Under the pieces are notes generated by a model that saw nothing but the letters and a program-made list of their open reading frames with translations, searched no databases and was not told where the DNA came from. This document shows, one piece after another, positions 22,284-33,143 of a stretch of 64,000 bases of DNA. Position numbers and translations under genes: made by a program. Each line of letters starts with the position of its first letter. The stretch's first letter is position 1. Source of the stretch: Mytilinidion resinicola. Lineage: Eukaryota > Ascomycota > Dothideomycetes > Mytilinidiales > Mytilinidiaceae. The stretch lies in contig NW_022985470.1 of the NCBI RefSeq assembly GCF_010093595.1, forward strand, positions 1 through 64,000. The letters are read 5' to 3'.

Positions 22284-25200
22284 GGGCGCTGCTAAATGTA
22301 CACCCTATATTTACTCGGTGTACACCCCTTTTCTACTCCGTATACACCCTTCTTACGTCTGATCTTCTGATTGGTCCGGAGGAGTGCTCCGGGGCCTCCG
22401 ATTCGCTCGCTTACGTTTCTCACTAATTCCAAATGCTCTCTCCAAGTGCGGCGTGGCCACAAAGCATTACATCCTGATCCTCAACTTCCTTAATACACTC
22501 ACCATAGCCCTTAAACCACCACCGCCACGGTCCTACTGTACGCTAGATGAAGCCAAGGAAGTGCTTAGAGAGCATGCAAAGGCGCAGGGCTACGGGATCA
22601 TCAAGTTCCGTTCAAAACCAGACAGAAAGACGAAGGAAACGAGGAAAATATGGTACCGATGCTGCTTTGGAGGCACCAGAGAGTCTTATGCACGCGTGCG
22701 CAGTACGTCTACTAATAAAGTAGACTGTAAAATAAGCGGTACGCTCACTCGGCAGCCTCCTGGAGTTAATGGCTCACGTGTTTGGCTATAGGAGACGGTG
22801 GAGGAAGCTCACAACAATCACAACGCTATGCTTAAACCTACGGCAGCCGCCTGTAATAGGAAGCGCTCGGCATCCACAAATGCCCTTATTCGAATAGATG
22901 TATTAAGCGGAACAAAGCCTAATAAGACGTATACAAAGCTGTTAAAGAAAGGGGTTACTATTACAGCGCACGATATTACTAATAAGCGCACCCGGTATAG
23001 GAACAAGCTTCTCGGCGGCCTTACGCCTATCCAGGCGCTCCTCTATACATTAGAAACCTCTACATTCCCGGCACCTAACGGCCGTGATAGGAAGTACATA
23101 TATAACTTTATAAAAGATAAGCAGAACCGAATTAAACACCTCTTCTTTGCCTATCCGGATTCTATCGAGATCCTACGGGCTAATCACAACGTTATTCTAT
23201 TGGATTGCACCTATAAAACCAATAGATTCGGTATACCCTTCCTGCATATTACCGGCGTCACGTGTACTAGCAACAACTTCGAAATTGCCTATTATTTCCT
23301 GCTAAAAGAGAAGGAGGCGAACTACAACTGGGCAGTACTGCAGCTCTTTAAGCTCTTTAAGCGCTATTCTCTTATTCCACGCGTTTTCTTAACAGATAAA
23401 GAACAAGCTCTAAGGAACGCACTATATTAACAATAGCCTACAGTCGCGCGCCTCCTCTGTATATGGCATATTAAAAAGAATATTGTTACCAAACTAGCTA
23501 AAGTGTACAAGGAGGAACCTACGTACGCCGCAGGCAGCGCGCCACCTGCGCCTATATTAGATAAAGAGAAGGAAGCTATTTAGAAGAAGGAACAGGAGAA
23601 AAGGGGGCAGTTCCTTACCCGTTGGACCGCCACGATAAAGCTGGAAGTTATAGCTTAATTTAATAAGGCTTAGAAGAAGCTACTTAACAACTATAAGGAG
23701 CGCCCTGACCTGGTAATATATATAGAGAATAAGTGGTGGCTATACAGGTGGAATTAGGCCACCTGCTACACCCGTAAGGTGCGGCACTTTAGTACTATAT
23801 AAGTGATTTTTCTTAACACCAAAATATCTAAATTTAATACCCAAACTTTGCACGGGGTCTATGTATGTGCTAAATAGGCAGCGCTAAAGAGGACAAGAGC
23901 ATAGCTTAAAGAATAACTAAGAAATAAGGAAGTGGCAGAGATGTATAATGCTAATTCGATTTCTTACAGAGTTATATCGCAAAACAAGGGCTTGCACGGC
24001 CTACTTAAGGGCTTCCTTTAGGTGTTAACTAGCCATCTATTTAATGTTCTCCTTAATATACAGAACCTTATCCTTAACTCTAGGTCTAAGTTTAAAGATA
24101 AAATAGCTAGATATTACGCCTATACTCCGCATAATATTAAAGAACCCGAATTCCGTAACCTATATTAAAAGGTAACGCTGCAGGCGCTTATTCTCCTTAA
24201 GAAGCAGCTCTAAAAGGCCAAATCGAATAAATATAACCCACTTAATTATACTTAAACGTTTAAGTCTATCTATAGTATTCCGTGTGCGCACAAACTGCAT
24301 AATCCTTTACACCGAGCGCTTATAAATCGGCTAGATCCGGTGCTCTATATATAACCGGAAGAAATAGATTACTATTAGTGGTTTATTTGGCCAGGAGGAT
24401 ATTAGCTAGCTATTCCTTTTAGGCCTTTTAAGGATGTAGAGGATCCTGCTGTTGTTAAGCGCCGGCGCGGCCGGCCTACTATTGCGAGGAGAGGCCATTA
24501 TACATATAATAATACGCAGCGAGAGCTATTAAAATTTAAGATTGCTACAGGCACAGGTGCGGCAGCTAGACCTACAGGTATACCTACAGGACGCACGCCG
24601 ACAGTTCCACCGCCAGGACCGCCTATTTTCGTAGCCCCCCGTCCAGCTCCTGTCGCTTAGAGTGCTCCTTAGTCGGCCGCTACACCAGCTATTACGGAAT
24701 TCAACGATTTGCTTACTAATCCGCCCGAGTTTAAGCATGTAGTAATACCTAGGCCCCCCCCTACTGCCGCACCTACGCCCGCACCTACTACTGCATCTAC
24801 TGCTGCACCTAAAAAGCGTGGCCGGCCGCCTGGTGCAAAGGATAAGGCACCTAGGAAGAAGGCAGCACCACGGAAAGGGGCTGCGCAGCGTCATAATAGC
24901 GCTCATCCTGAGCCTCAGCCAGCTCCTCAGCCTTAGCTAGCTCCTCAGCCTCAGGCAGCGCCAGCGCTGCTTCCTTATAAGGAGCTCCAATGTTAGATGG
25001 CATTGTACGAGCAGTATATGGAGGGGTTGATGGATTAGGATAGCCAGGAAGGCGCGGCGGCGATATAGGGGGGCCAGGTTTGATGCAGAGAGGCCGTAAT
25101 AAGGTGAGGATTTGACTGTTTTGGCATGCTCATAGGCACGTAGGCACGTAGGTAGCAATACAACGGCCTATATACACTGTAGGAAACGGGAAGTATGCAT

Positions 25201-25506
25201 AGTAAAACGGGTATGCTGCACAGCCTTGCCATAAGTAGCCTCACGTACGGCCTCACGTACGGCCTCACGTGAGGCCTTACGTGTAGCTGGCCTATATATA
25301 TAGCCTCACGGAAACGGTAAGAATGCACAATAAAATAGTAAGGCTGTACAGCCTTCCCATTTCATATAGATGCGCGTGAGAATTAAGCGCCGGAGCTTCC
25401 TCCGAGCCCTCCGGACCAATCAGAAGATCAGACGTAAGAAGGGTGTATACGGAGTAGAAAAGGGGTGTACACCGAGTAAATATAGGGTGTACATTTAGCA
25501 GCGCCC
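22284..25506 (+). mobile_element. MULE 2, strongly mutated copy
   Basis: About 3.22 kb with inverted repeats over 100 bp long (ends 'gggcgctgctaaatg' and complement; shared inner segment including 'tgattggtccgga'). It is homologous to MULE 1 throughout the transposase region but has many more stops and lost splice signals. No target-site duplication is evident: the left flank reads ccttaaagaaa and the right flank attatatagg. Terminal sequences differ from MULE 1, so it is a sister subfamily rather than a direct daughter. Confidence 0.88.
22384..25090 (+). pseudogene. MULE transposase relic (MULE 2)
   Basis: Frames 22384-22791 and 22798-23430 match the N-terminal and catalytic parts of the MULE 1 transposase, including LDCTYKTNRFG and FLTDKEQALRNAL. 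The two stops of MULE 1 are also present here. Extra stops begin near 23428 (LRQQW in MULE 1 reads L-Y-stop-Q-stop), and the GT of the intron donor is mutated (gtgtaagtg to atataagtg). An AT-hook (KRGRPPG) and Ala/Pro-rich tail survive near 24760-24900. Most differences are C/T or G/A, consistent with RIP. Confidence 0.88.
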
Positions 25507-26209
25507 ATTATATAGGGTGGTGGTGCAGGGTTCTCGGCACGATTTTAAGGTTTCGATTTTCAATTTTCGTTTTTCGAATTGTTGCACTCTTTATGCTAAT
25601 AGACCACCGTAGTTTGGACCGATCTGACCCGCCAGCCGCATCGACTAATAAGGAGCTGCAGCATTGTCATTGTCAATCGAGCTAATGTCTACCCTGGTAA
25701 AACCTTAATAAGTGTCGGTGGCTAGCTGAATAATGAGTCATCCTACCGACTCAATGCATAAAACTAATCGAGCTTTTACCCAGGCAAAGGTATGTATGCT
25801 TGGAGGATGAAGAACGGGTTATATTTTGACGCTCTCGAATCTCGGAAAGCCTCTACAAGAAAGCAGACGGATAAATCACCCTTTGACTGCGAATGCAGAC
25901 CTTAGCCGCGATCATTCGCATTCTTCGGGCAATCGCAGCCAGGCTTTGAAGATGATTCCAGACTCCCCGTCCGAAGGATAGGCAAGCTCAGCCGCGGCTG
26001 AAACGCCATCTCAAGTCGGGGCATATCATCCGACTCTCGCAATGAGAGCCTGTTATTCTCAGCTGAGAGCGTCCTGCAGTGTGTGCTCAATACAGCAACG
26101 AGCAAGCTGAAGGTAGGCAGCGGAGACTGTAGGTTGCATAAAGAGCCGCTCTCTCCTGCCATCTTTTCTTCTCCGCCAACAGAGTTTCTTCTTCACGAAT
26201 ATCGACAAG
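25507..26209. other. Boundary from transposon block to gene space; 5' region of next gene
   Basis: Base composition switches abruptly to about 50% GC after the MULE 2 terminal repeat. No gene is supported. The last 150 bases are pyrimidine-rich (tcttttcttctccgcc) and probably hold the promoter and 5' leader of the gene starting at 26210. Confidence 0.5.
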
Positions 26210-27964
26210 ATGAGCGGCGAGCCAGCAGATTCTTCATCAGTTCCTCCTTTCAAAGGACCCCCAGCACCCCCTCTCCCGCATCTGATTGCACACAGGTCAT
26301 CGCAAACAGGTGATACTCTTCATATAGCTGCTGCTTTGGCGTTATATGACTTTGTCGACGTGATAGTCGTCCATGTTGGCGCTATAGGAACCACCGAGGG
26401 GCTCTTGAACTTTTATCGCCAAGCTACAGACCCAACATATCCAGGTGCAGCTATCAGTCCTAACAGTCCCGCCACCAACAAACGCGTGAAGGTCGTGTAC
26501 GCCTCAAACGAAGCAGCGGCTGAAGCCCTCTATACGACCTTGTCATGGATCAAAGCATCGGACACGACAGTTCAAGATTATTTCCCCAAAATCCTGGCTG
26601 CCGGTGACCTGTCGTCCGAGACTTCAAAGGTTGGAACAACACCGGCTGTACTTAAGCAGATCAAACCCTTTGACGAATTCAAAGTCTGTGGTCGTCTTTT
26701 CCTTCTTCTGAGACAACATGCTGACGTGCAATAGGCAAACTACCTGAAGAACAAGATTGGTGGTGTATATCAATACATGGGCAATCTCGGCCAGGCAACC
26801 TCGGCCATCGCGGAGAAGTTCAAGAATCCTCAAACTTCAGAGAACCAAAAAGCTTTGTATACCCTACTTGCCAAGAAGCTTACTGCTAGAGACTTGGCCT
26901 CGGCAGATATCATTAAGGGCACCTTACAAGAACCAAAGTTTGGCCAACAATTCCTTCCGGATGCAGACCCCAACAAGCAACCGTTCACGCCCGTCGTCCT
27001 TCTATGGGCTCGCTACACAGGTACTAACACCGCAATTGCTCACAACCCGGAAGGTGATAGCTGCGTTCAAGGTCAGCGACAAATCAACGACGTTCTAATT
27101 TCACTTGGCTTGAACGTTGTCACGATCGGCCATGGCCCAAGAGGCAGCCAGCCGTTCAAAGGTCATTTTGACGTGGGAGAATTCTACAAGGAAGCAGATA
27201 CTCCGATCAAAAGTGACAGGGCGACGCAGCAATCTTTCTTCCTTGCATTGATGGAGAAGTATCCGGGCCGGGTGTATCAAATTGGACAAAAGACTGGAGG
27301 CATGGACGGCGCTGCTTTGCTCGGCATCCCGACCATCTATCTTGAGCACAATGGCAGTGCGGCCATTAAACGGATGGCGAAATGGACCAACGGCCAATTG
27401 CCTTTCTACCGAAACGTCATCACGGAGCAGCCGGCGCCCGCGGTGGTTCGAGCGCAAAAAGCATTTATTCCAGACACACAGCCCTTGTACAACGGATGGA
27501 AGACTAGCACAGAGCAATTGCAGCGAGCCAAAGCGCGCCTTGCTGCTATGTTCTTTGCATTTCCGAAGGAGATGGGCAGGGACGACTTCGTCCTAGAGCC
27601 TTCGCCAGAAAACCCACCGCCCAGTGTGAAGCCAGACAAAAAGGACGCATGGAGGCTTAATCAGGTCAAGGTGGCGAACAACCTGAGGTTCGCCAAGATC
27701 GTTGACTTTATCAAGACTCTCGAAGATACAGATGTGCAGGAAGACAGGATCAATCCAGCCTTGGACGGCGAGTGGACGAAAAAAGTCCACTCCGTCAACC
27801 AAGATCCAAATCTTCCCCACGGGGCCGCAGGATACTCGGATGGGGATCTTGTCAAAATCAAGAAGGCAATGGAGGAACTTGTCCACGATTATAGCACTGA
27901 AAAGCAAGCGGTTGTTCGGACGGCGTTGGGAGCGTATCAAACGAGGCTAGAGGCCAAGCTCTGA
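26210..27964 (+). CDS. Hypothetical protein, two exons, 567 residues
   Basis: Exon 1 is 26210-26683 and exon 2 is 26735-27964. The 51-bp intron (26684-26734) starts gtctgt, has a gctgac branch and ends aatag; it contains an in-frame TAG, so splicing is required. The chosen ATG has a good context (aagATGagc). The product alternates hydrophobic strands and helices (VDVIVVHVGAIGTTEG near residue 49; VVLLWARYTG and NVVTIGHGPRG in the second exon; QIGQKTGGMDGAALLGIPTI later), which suggests a Rossmann-like fold, perhaps glycosyltransferase-like. I do not recognise the family. There is no signal peptide and no membrane segment. It is the first intact gene after the transposon block. Confidence 0.8.
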
Positions 27965-28550
27965 TGGCACAACCGAGAGACTTATTCATACATGCCGGGA
28001 TCAATGTAGATACGCAAAAGGCTATAACAATTGGCTATATGAAACAAAAGAATGGAAAGTAAATCTCTCGATCCCGTTGTCGCACTTCTCCTTTGAAAAT
28101 ATCGTATTTCAAACCCTATCATGATGACTTTTAAATCCCTATCTATTCAGACCACGAGACTTCAAAGTGGCAGGCTCACGTGATCCAAATAGATGCAACA
28201 CATTAAAATTGAATTGCTCCTTCTGGTCCGGTGCATATGTGCTCACAAGGTCTGTATAGTGTAGGGAGCTTTAACTCAAGATGCTTAGAGGGTCAAGCTG
28301 AATACCTACCGTACCGCGTACTCCGTTAGTAGGAAACGATATAGTATCTGGACTTTATAATCTTGGATTACATTGATAATGCCCTTTAATCCTAAGCAGT
28401 CATTATTCGAAATTATATTATGTCCTGTGCTGTAGATTAGTAGTTGCCGGCCGACACGTAACTGCGCACAGGTCTTATCTAGGGAAATATCGCGATTTTA
28501 GTAATAACTATCTAATAAAAGTTAATATAAAGCTATAAAAAGCTATATAA
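27965..28550. other. Intergenic, becoming AT-rich toward the small MULE-like element
   Basis: This is the 3' flank of the preceding gene followed by AT-rich sequence from about 28300. No open frame of interest. AT-richness next to the 28551 element suggests RIP leakage or older insertion debris. Confidence 0.45.
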
Positions 28551-29134
28551 TTTACTTAGGGGAGGGATATTGGCACACCCCCTAATCACTCCGCGCACAC
28601 CCCCTTTTTCACTCCACGCACCCCCCCCCCCCCCTTGGCGCTTCACCACCTTCTAATTGGCTCGGAGCAATGCGGAGCTTCCTCTGGGCATTCACCTTTA
28701 CGTTTCTCTGCACGTGATGCTATACGCGAGGCCGTACGTGAGCTCGTACGTAAGGCTATACATAAGGCTATACGAATCGGCATAGCTATACAGCCTCTCC
28801 GTTCTACGGTGCATTCTTTCCAATTCGTGCAGCCGTATATAGAGCCGTACGTGAGCTCATATGTAAGGCCACACGAATCGGAAAGAATGCACTGTAAAAT
28901 AGAGAGGCTGTATAGCTATGCCGATTTGTATAGCCTCACGTATAAGCTCACGTACGGCTAAGTGAATAGGAAAGGCTACACGTGCAAATGCACGTGAGAA
29001 TAGAGCTCCGGACGAAGCTCCGAGCCGCTCCAGCCAATCAGAAGATCAAACGAGAGGGGGGGTGTGCGTGGAGTGAAAAAGGGGGTGTGCGCGGAGTGAT
29101 TAGGGGGTGTGCCAATATCCCTCCCCTAAGTAAA
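28551..29134. mobile_element. Non-autonomous MULE-related element (MITE-like), 584 bp
   Basis: Inverted ends start 'tttacttaggggaggga' and include 'gcacaccccctaatcac' and GT-rich units as in the MULE terminal repeats (left 28551-28640, right 29050-29134). The core holds a second inverted repeat with arms 28774-28828 and 28873-28927, separated by 44 bases. It has no coding capacity. 'ctcggagc' and 'gcggagcttcctc' near the left end match the inner end of the MULE terminal repeats. No clear target duplication. It ends 91 bases from the 3' end of the regulator gene. Confidence 0.8.
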
Positions 29135-29225
29135 AACCCTTAATATACTATATAGATCTGGAAATCTTGCTTAGTTACAGCGGTTAAAGGTACGTGCTAC
29201 TCGTCTAAATGCCGCTCGTAGACAC

Positions 29226-30686
29226 CTATCGCACGTTAGTCGCTTCGATGCCCACCTGGAAGACATTTATCCGCACGAGTGACCTACCAGCAATACCCCA
29301 CCTTATCCCAAACATCCTTAACCCCTCTTTCAATGCGTCCAGGTCTTCTTCGCCCATCGCACCACCGTCTAGTCGCACTGCAAGTACCGCAGCCCGAAAT
29401 ACAGCGCAAAGCCCCACGAACGAAACCCGAGCCGGCTGTCCATCTTGCTCCCGCAATGTAGCAGTCGCTGCGCGCGCCATGTCAATAACCATGCGTAGCG
29501 TCGAACGTAATTCCAATGCCGATTTTATAACTGGCAAGTCATGAGAGATGAAATCTAGAGCGCGAACAGAAGCATGAGAGCTTTGCACGACAAACCGCGT
29601 ACTAACCGCGAACGCATTACTCTCGCAGTAAATCCTGGCTTTCGAATTAGAGGCATTAAGCAGATCGCAGACGAGAAATTGAAGGTCTACGCAGACAGTA
29701 TTGTATGTATCGTGCGCTTCCTTGGCATTCTTCGCGTCATGAAGGTAGTATAGAGCGGGTCTAATACGTTGCGCAATGCTTGAGATTGCGCGGAAGCTTT
29801 CGAAAGGGCCATCGACGTCGCAGTTTGGAGGGACTGAAGTGGAAGGCTGTTCAGGCGGTAGTGCTAAAGGCGTGATGCTTTGGATGCAGCAGACTGCGTT
29901 AATGCTGTCCAGTAAGGCTAGAGCTCCCCAGCAGGCCTCGAGCTCAGCATCTTGATAGTTTCCACAGTTGTCCAGGCTCTTCTCCGCTTCCAGCAATCTC
30001 ACAACGGCTGCACAAGTAGAGAGTATCATGAACGCTTCCCGCGCCATGCCATGACCGCAAGAATACACCGCAATGAGGAGTCCAGTTTGCAATAACTCCA
30101 GCGTCGCGTTTTCAGAAGCTTGCATTACAAATACGCGGCTCAAAATTCGATATAGCTGAGTCCGCATCGAATGACGACCGGAGGCGCAAGGCAATCGTGT
30201 AACTAGAAAGATGGAATAGACTAAAAGGGCGAACTGGTCATCGTTAGGCCATCGCGAGGAATGAATTCGACGGTAGAAACTCGAGCCGTTGATGATAGGA
30301 AGCCATCGATGCACGGTAGCGAAGTACTCGTCCGCAAGATCCAAGAGCGATATTCTACTGGCGTCAAGGAAATCGTAGATCAGCCCCGTCATTGATGGAA
30401 CGCCGTCATCATCGATGCCGCAAGCTGCGAGTAGCAGCTCCTTGGTTCCTATCTGGGAGAGATCCGGCGAGCAACAGTCGCCACGGCGCTCGATCAGCCG
30501 GGAGACGCTAGCTGTCCCCGGCTCCTTAGCTAGAGATTTTCCAGCTACGGAGCCATAGTGGCAGCTCAGCATCTTGCTCGCACATCGCGAGCAGCTAGGG
30601 AGAGCCTTGTCGCATCGTTGTTTTCGGGCGTGGCAATAAGCGCAGACGTGCTGAGATTTGAGGATTACCGGAATCTGAGTCGACAT
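29226..30686 (-). CDS. Zn(II)2Cys6 transcription factor, 486 residues
   Basis: The N-terminus has the fungal binuclear zinc cluster with Cys at residues 15, 18, 25, 32, 35 and 42 (spacing C-x2-C-x6-C-x6-C-x2-C-x6-C) and basic residues in the first loop (RKQRC). The rest is helical and resembles a reduced fungal transcription-factor middle homology region, with no other motif. Its length is at the short end for the family. A single uninterrupted frame is proposed; no intron is needed. It is transcribed divergently from the NmrA-like gene at 31137 across 450 bp, which suggests local regulation of that gene. Target and inducer are unknown. Confidence 0.9.
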   Translation of the reverse strand: MSTQIPVILKSQHVCAYCHARKQRCDKALPSCSRCASKMLSCHYGSVAGKSLAKEPGTASVSRLIERRGDCCSPDLSQIGTKELLLAACGIDDDGVPSMTGLIYDFLDASRISLLDLADEYFATVHRWLPIINGSSFYRRIHSSRWPNDDQFALLVYSIFLVTRLPCASGRHSMRTQLYRILSRVFVMQASENATLELLQTGLLIAVYSCGHGMAREAFMILSTCAAVVRLLEAEKSLDNCGNYQDAELEACWGALALLDSINAVCCIQSITPLALPPEQPSTSVPPNCDVDGPFESFRAISSIAQRIRPALYYLHDAKNAKEAHDTYNTVCVDLQFLVCDLLNASNSKARIYCESNAFAVSTRFVVQSSHASVRALDFISHDLPVIKSALELRSTLRMVIDMARAATATLREQDGQPARVSFVGLCAVFRAAVLAVRLDGGAMGEEDLDALKEGLRMFGIRWGIAGRSLVRINVFQVGIEATNVR

Positions 30687-31136
30687 CGAGGATCAGAAAA
30701 AAAAAGGAGATATCATGTGCTGCAGCGGCCGATGCAGGTGCAAGAGGGGGTGTTCCAATGGTGCAGCTTGAGGTAGGGTATAAGAGGCGTTGGTCGGGAT
30801 TTGTCATCGCAAGACTCGAGTGCTGACGTTCCCGCTGGCCAATAGCATCATTTCGAGGAGCGAGGGAGCGGCCGATGCATGAAGCCTAGGGACCCACGTA
30901 AGACCGTATTTGGATATCGCCGTCGATGCATCGGCCGTTGCAGCAAAGCCAACCCCCTTCGAGACGGATTAGGATCGATTGACTTTCTCAAATCGGCCGA
31001 GAAACGGAGTTACTTGTCCTTTGTTACCCTTCCCAGCAACCATCAGACGTATTTAAGGAATGAATATTCTGCGCTAGATCGAATACTTGTAGACTCACGA
31101 GTACAATCTTCCCTCGTCTCTTCACAAGTTTCGACC
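30687..31136. promoter_or_regulatory. Divergent promoter of regulator and NmrA-like gene
   Basis: The 450-bp interval has three copies of cggccgatgca (30726-30736 and 30869-30879 direct; 30927-30937 inverted) plus a palindromic tcggccga at 30993-31000. A CCAAT box lies near 30839 and a TATA-like 'tatttaag' near 31050, about 85 bases before the ATG of the rightward gene. CGG-containing repeats are typical Zn2Cys6 targets, so autoregulation by the adjacent regulator is plausible but inferred. Confidence 0.6.
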
Positions 31137-32141
31137 ATGGCTCCCATCACAAATGTCGCAATATTGGGCGTAAGCATCCCGATGCCTCTCCACGAATCCA
31201 ATTAAATCCCCTAACCTCCTCCACAGGCCTCCGGCAACGTTGGCCAAGCCATCATCCCCGCTATCCTTGCAGCCGGCTTCAACGTCACCATAATCGCCCG
31301 GCCGGGGCCCAACCCCAGAACCGCCACCCCAGCCGCAAAGACAGAGATCGCCGCCTACGACGACCTCCCTGCCCTCACCACCGCCCTCATCAACCAACAC
31401 GCCATTATTGAAGCCTTCAACCCTGCTGCGGCCACCCACCAGCGCACCATCGTGCGTGCCGCACTCGCAGCCGGGGTCTCACACATCCTAACGCCCGACT
31501 TCAGCACCGACACATTCAACGTCCATGCGAGCGAGCTGAATATCTTCGAGCCGAAGATCAATGCGCAGCGTGCGCTGGAAGACGAGCTGAAGCTGGCGGA
31601 GGCTGAGACCGGGAAAGCGACACTGACGTGGACGGCTGTGATCGTGGGCCCGTGGTATGACTGGGGCATCTCCAAGGGGCTATTCTGGATAGATCCGGTG
31701 GAGAGAACCATCACTCGATTTGGGTCTGGGGACCAGCGGTACAGCATGAGTGCAGTGGAGCTATGTGGCAGAGCCGCGGTGGCGGTGCTGCGGGATCCCG
31801 CATTCTATATGAATCGGCCGGCGTATTTCGCGAGTAGTACTATTTCAACTAATGAGTTGATTGAGATTGTGAAAAGGGTGGCGCCGGGTACGCCGTGGGA
31901 GGTGGTAGATGTACCCGTGGAGGGGTTCGTGGAGGAGGGAAAGAAGCTTTGGGAGGCTGATAGTAGAAACGGGGTTCAGAATCGGCTGAAATCGCGGGCG
32001 TATGTTATGCTGGGGACGGCGTCGACTTTTGATGAGGGGAATAGGTATGGGGCTGATTTTGGAGAGAAGGCGGAGAAGGGGTGGGATCAGGGGAGGGAGG
32101 TGCTGGAGGAACATTTGAGGCGGTTGCTTGGTAGTGCTTAG
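31137..32141 (+). CDS. NmrA-like / isoflavone reductase-like NAD(P)-binding protein
   Basis: Exon 1 is 31137-31169 and exon 2 is 31227-32141; the 57-bp intron (31170-31226) has gtaagc and ccacag ends. The spliced product is 315 residues. The junction completes the Rossmann motif GASGNVGQ at residues 11-18 (GxxGxxG), after the strand VAIL. A central segment with WTAVIVGPWYDWG and the extended C-terminal half are typical of the NmrA/isoflavone reductase (CipA-like) atypical short-chain dehydrogenase family. It is a cytosolic oxidoreductase or redox sensor; the substrate is unknown. A longer upstream in-frame start at 30879 exists but lacks family similarity. It pairs divergently with the Zn2Cys6 gene. 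Confidence 0.92.
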
Positions 32142-32539
32142 GAGGCTGGAAGGAAGAGCGACAAGAATCTCGCTGCGTTAACTTAAAGATGAGACGAAAT
32201 TAAAGCAGGGAGTCTCTCAATGGGTAGGAAAGAAACTTACAAGTCGGCTTTGCCTGAGTATTGACCGTAAGTCCAAGGTACTACTTTCGTCCTATAAGTT
32301 CCGCAAGTAGGCCAGCGCATCCATGTAGATGAATAAATCAAGACAAGCCCGGTTTGAAAGAAAACCATCCAATCGAAAGGGTATACTGGGTCCATCCTAA
32401 CTAACGCCTTGCCTCCCGCACGATATTTCCTCTAACAGTGACGCTTTTCATCAACACGACAGGACGGTCGTCTCAGCATAAGCTCTTTGTGTACTCAAAT
32501 TCCCCGCAGAAACAATGGCATAGTCCCACGCCTGAATTC
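32142..32539. other. Intergenic between convergent genes
   Basis: Space between the 3' ends of the reductase gene and the coactivator gene. No coding signal; presumably both polyadenylation regions. Confidence 0.5.
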
Positions 32540-33143
32540 TCAATCTTCATCCTCATCCTCATCAACGCTTGGGCTTTTGCGTTTGTTCCTCTTAGGCTTC
32601 GGAACTTCCTCTTCATCCTCATCTTCATCCGCGCTATCGTTTTCTGCAGCAATCTCCGCGGGCGCGCCGTCGTACTGAGGTCTTGGAATATCTATCCCGC
32701 TTTCGCTGAGGACGTTCTCGATCTGGGGGAGGGCCGCGAGGAGGGTCGCGAACTGTTCCGGTGGAAGCATAATACCCTGCAAAGTTTGAATCAGCCATTC
32801 CGTGCCTTCACAAATATTATCGTCTTCCAATTACCTTCTTCCCAGGCAGCGTTTTGCCATCCTTCTCGTAATACTCCCGGATGTTGACAAATGTCTTTCC
32901 TTTGAACTCGGCGATCGAGATGCGGTTCTTTTGACTCAACTACGCAGAACGATTAGTGCTCCTATTTGAGTTCAGGCTATACCATATACATACTTCCCAG
33001 CATGCCTTTCCATCAGAGTCTTTCTTCTGCTTTGGCGGGCCTGAGGCTGTAGCTTTGGCCTTCTTGGTGATGATCTCGCTGTCCGAGTCGTTCTCCGCGA
33101 CGCGTTTCTTGGCACCGGCCATGCCTTTCTTCGTGCCGGTCAT
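32540..33143 (-). CDS. SUB1: PC4/Sub1 transcriptional coactivator, three exons
   Basis: Exons are 33143-32994, 32939-32835 and 32776-32540; introns are 32940-32993 (54 bp, gtatgt..tag) and 32777-32834 (58 bp, gtaatt..cag). The spliced protein is 163 residues. A Lys/Ser-rich N-terminus is followed by the PC4 single-stranded DNA-binding domain at about residues 51-105, with [19 protein letters not shown], an LPGKKGIML turn and a helix [18 protein letters not shown]. The C-terminus is acidic with a basic patch (KPKRNKRK). PC4/Sub1 binds single-stranded DNA and supports RNA polymerase II initiation and elongation in the nucleus. The domain is intact and the splice joins restore it exactly. Confidence 0.95.

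Noticed and set aside
30879..31205. Upstream in-frame start giving an extended NmrA-like N-terminus
   Set aside because: Extension has no family similarity, contains the TATA-like region, and the 31137 ATG plus intron gives the expected Rossmann start.
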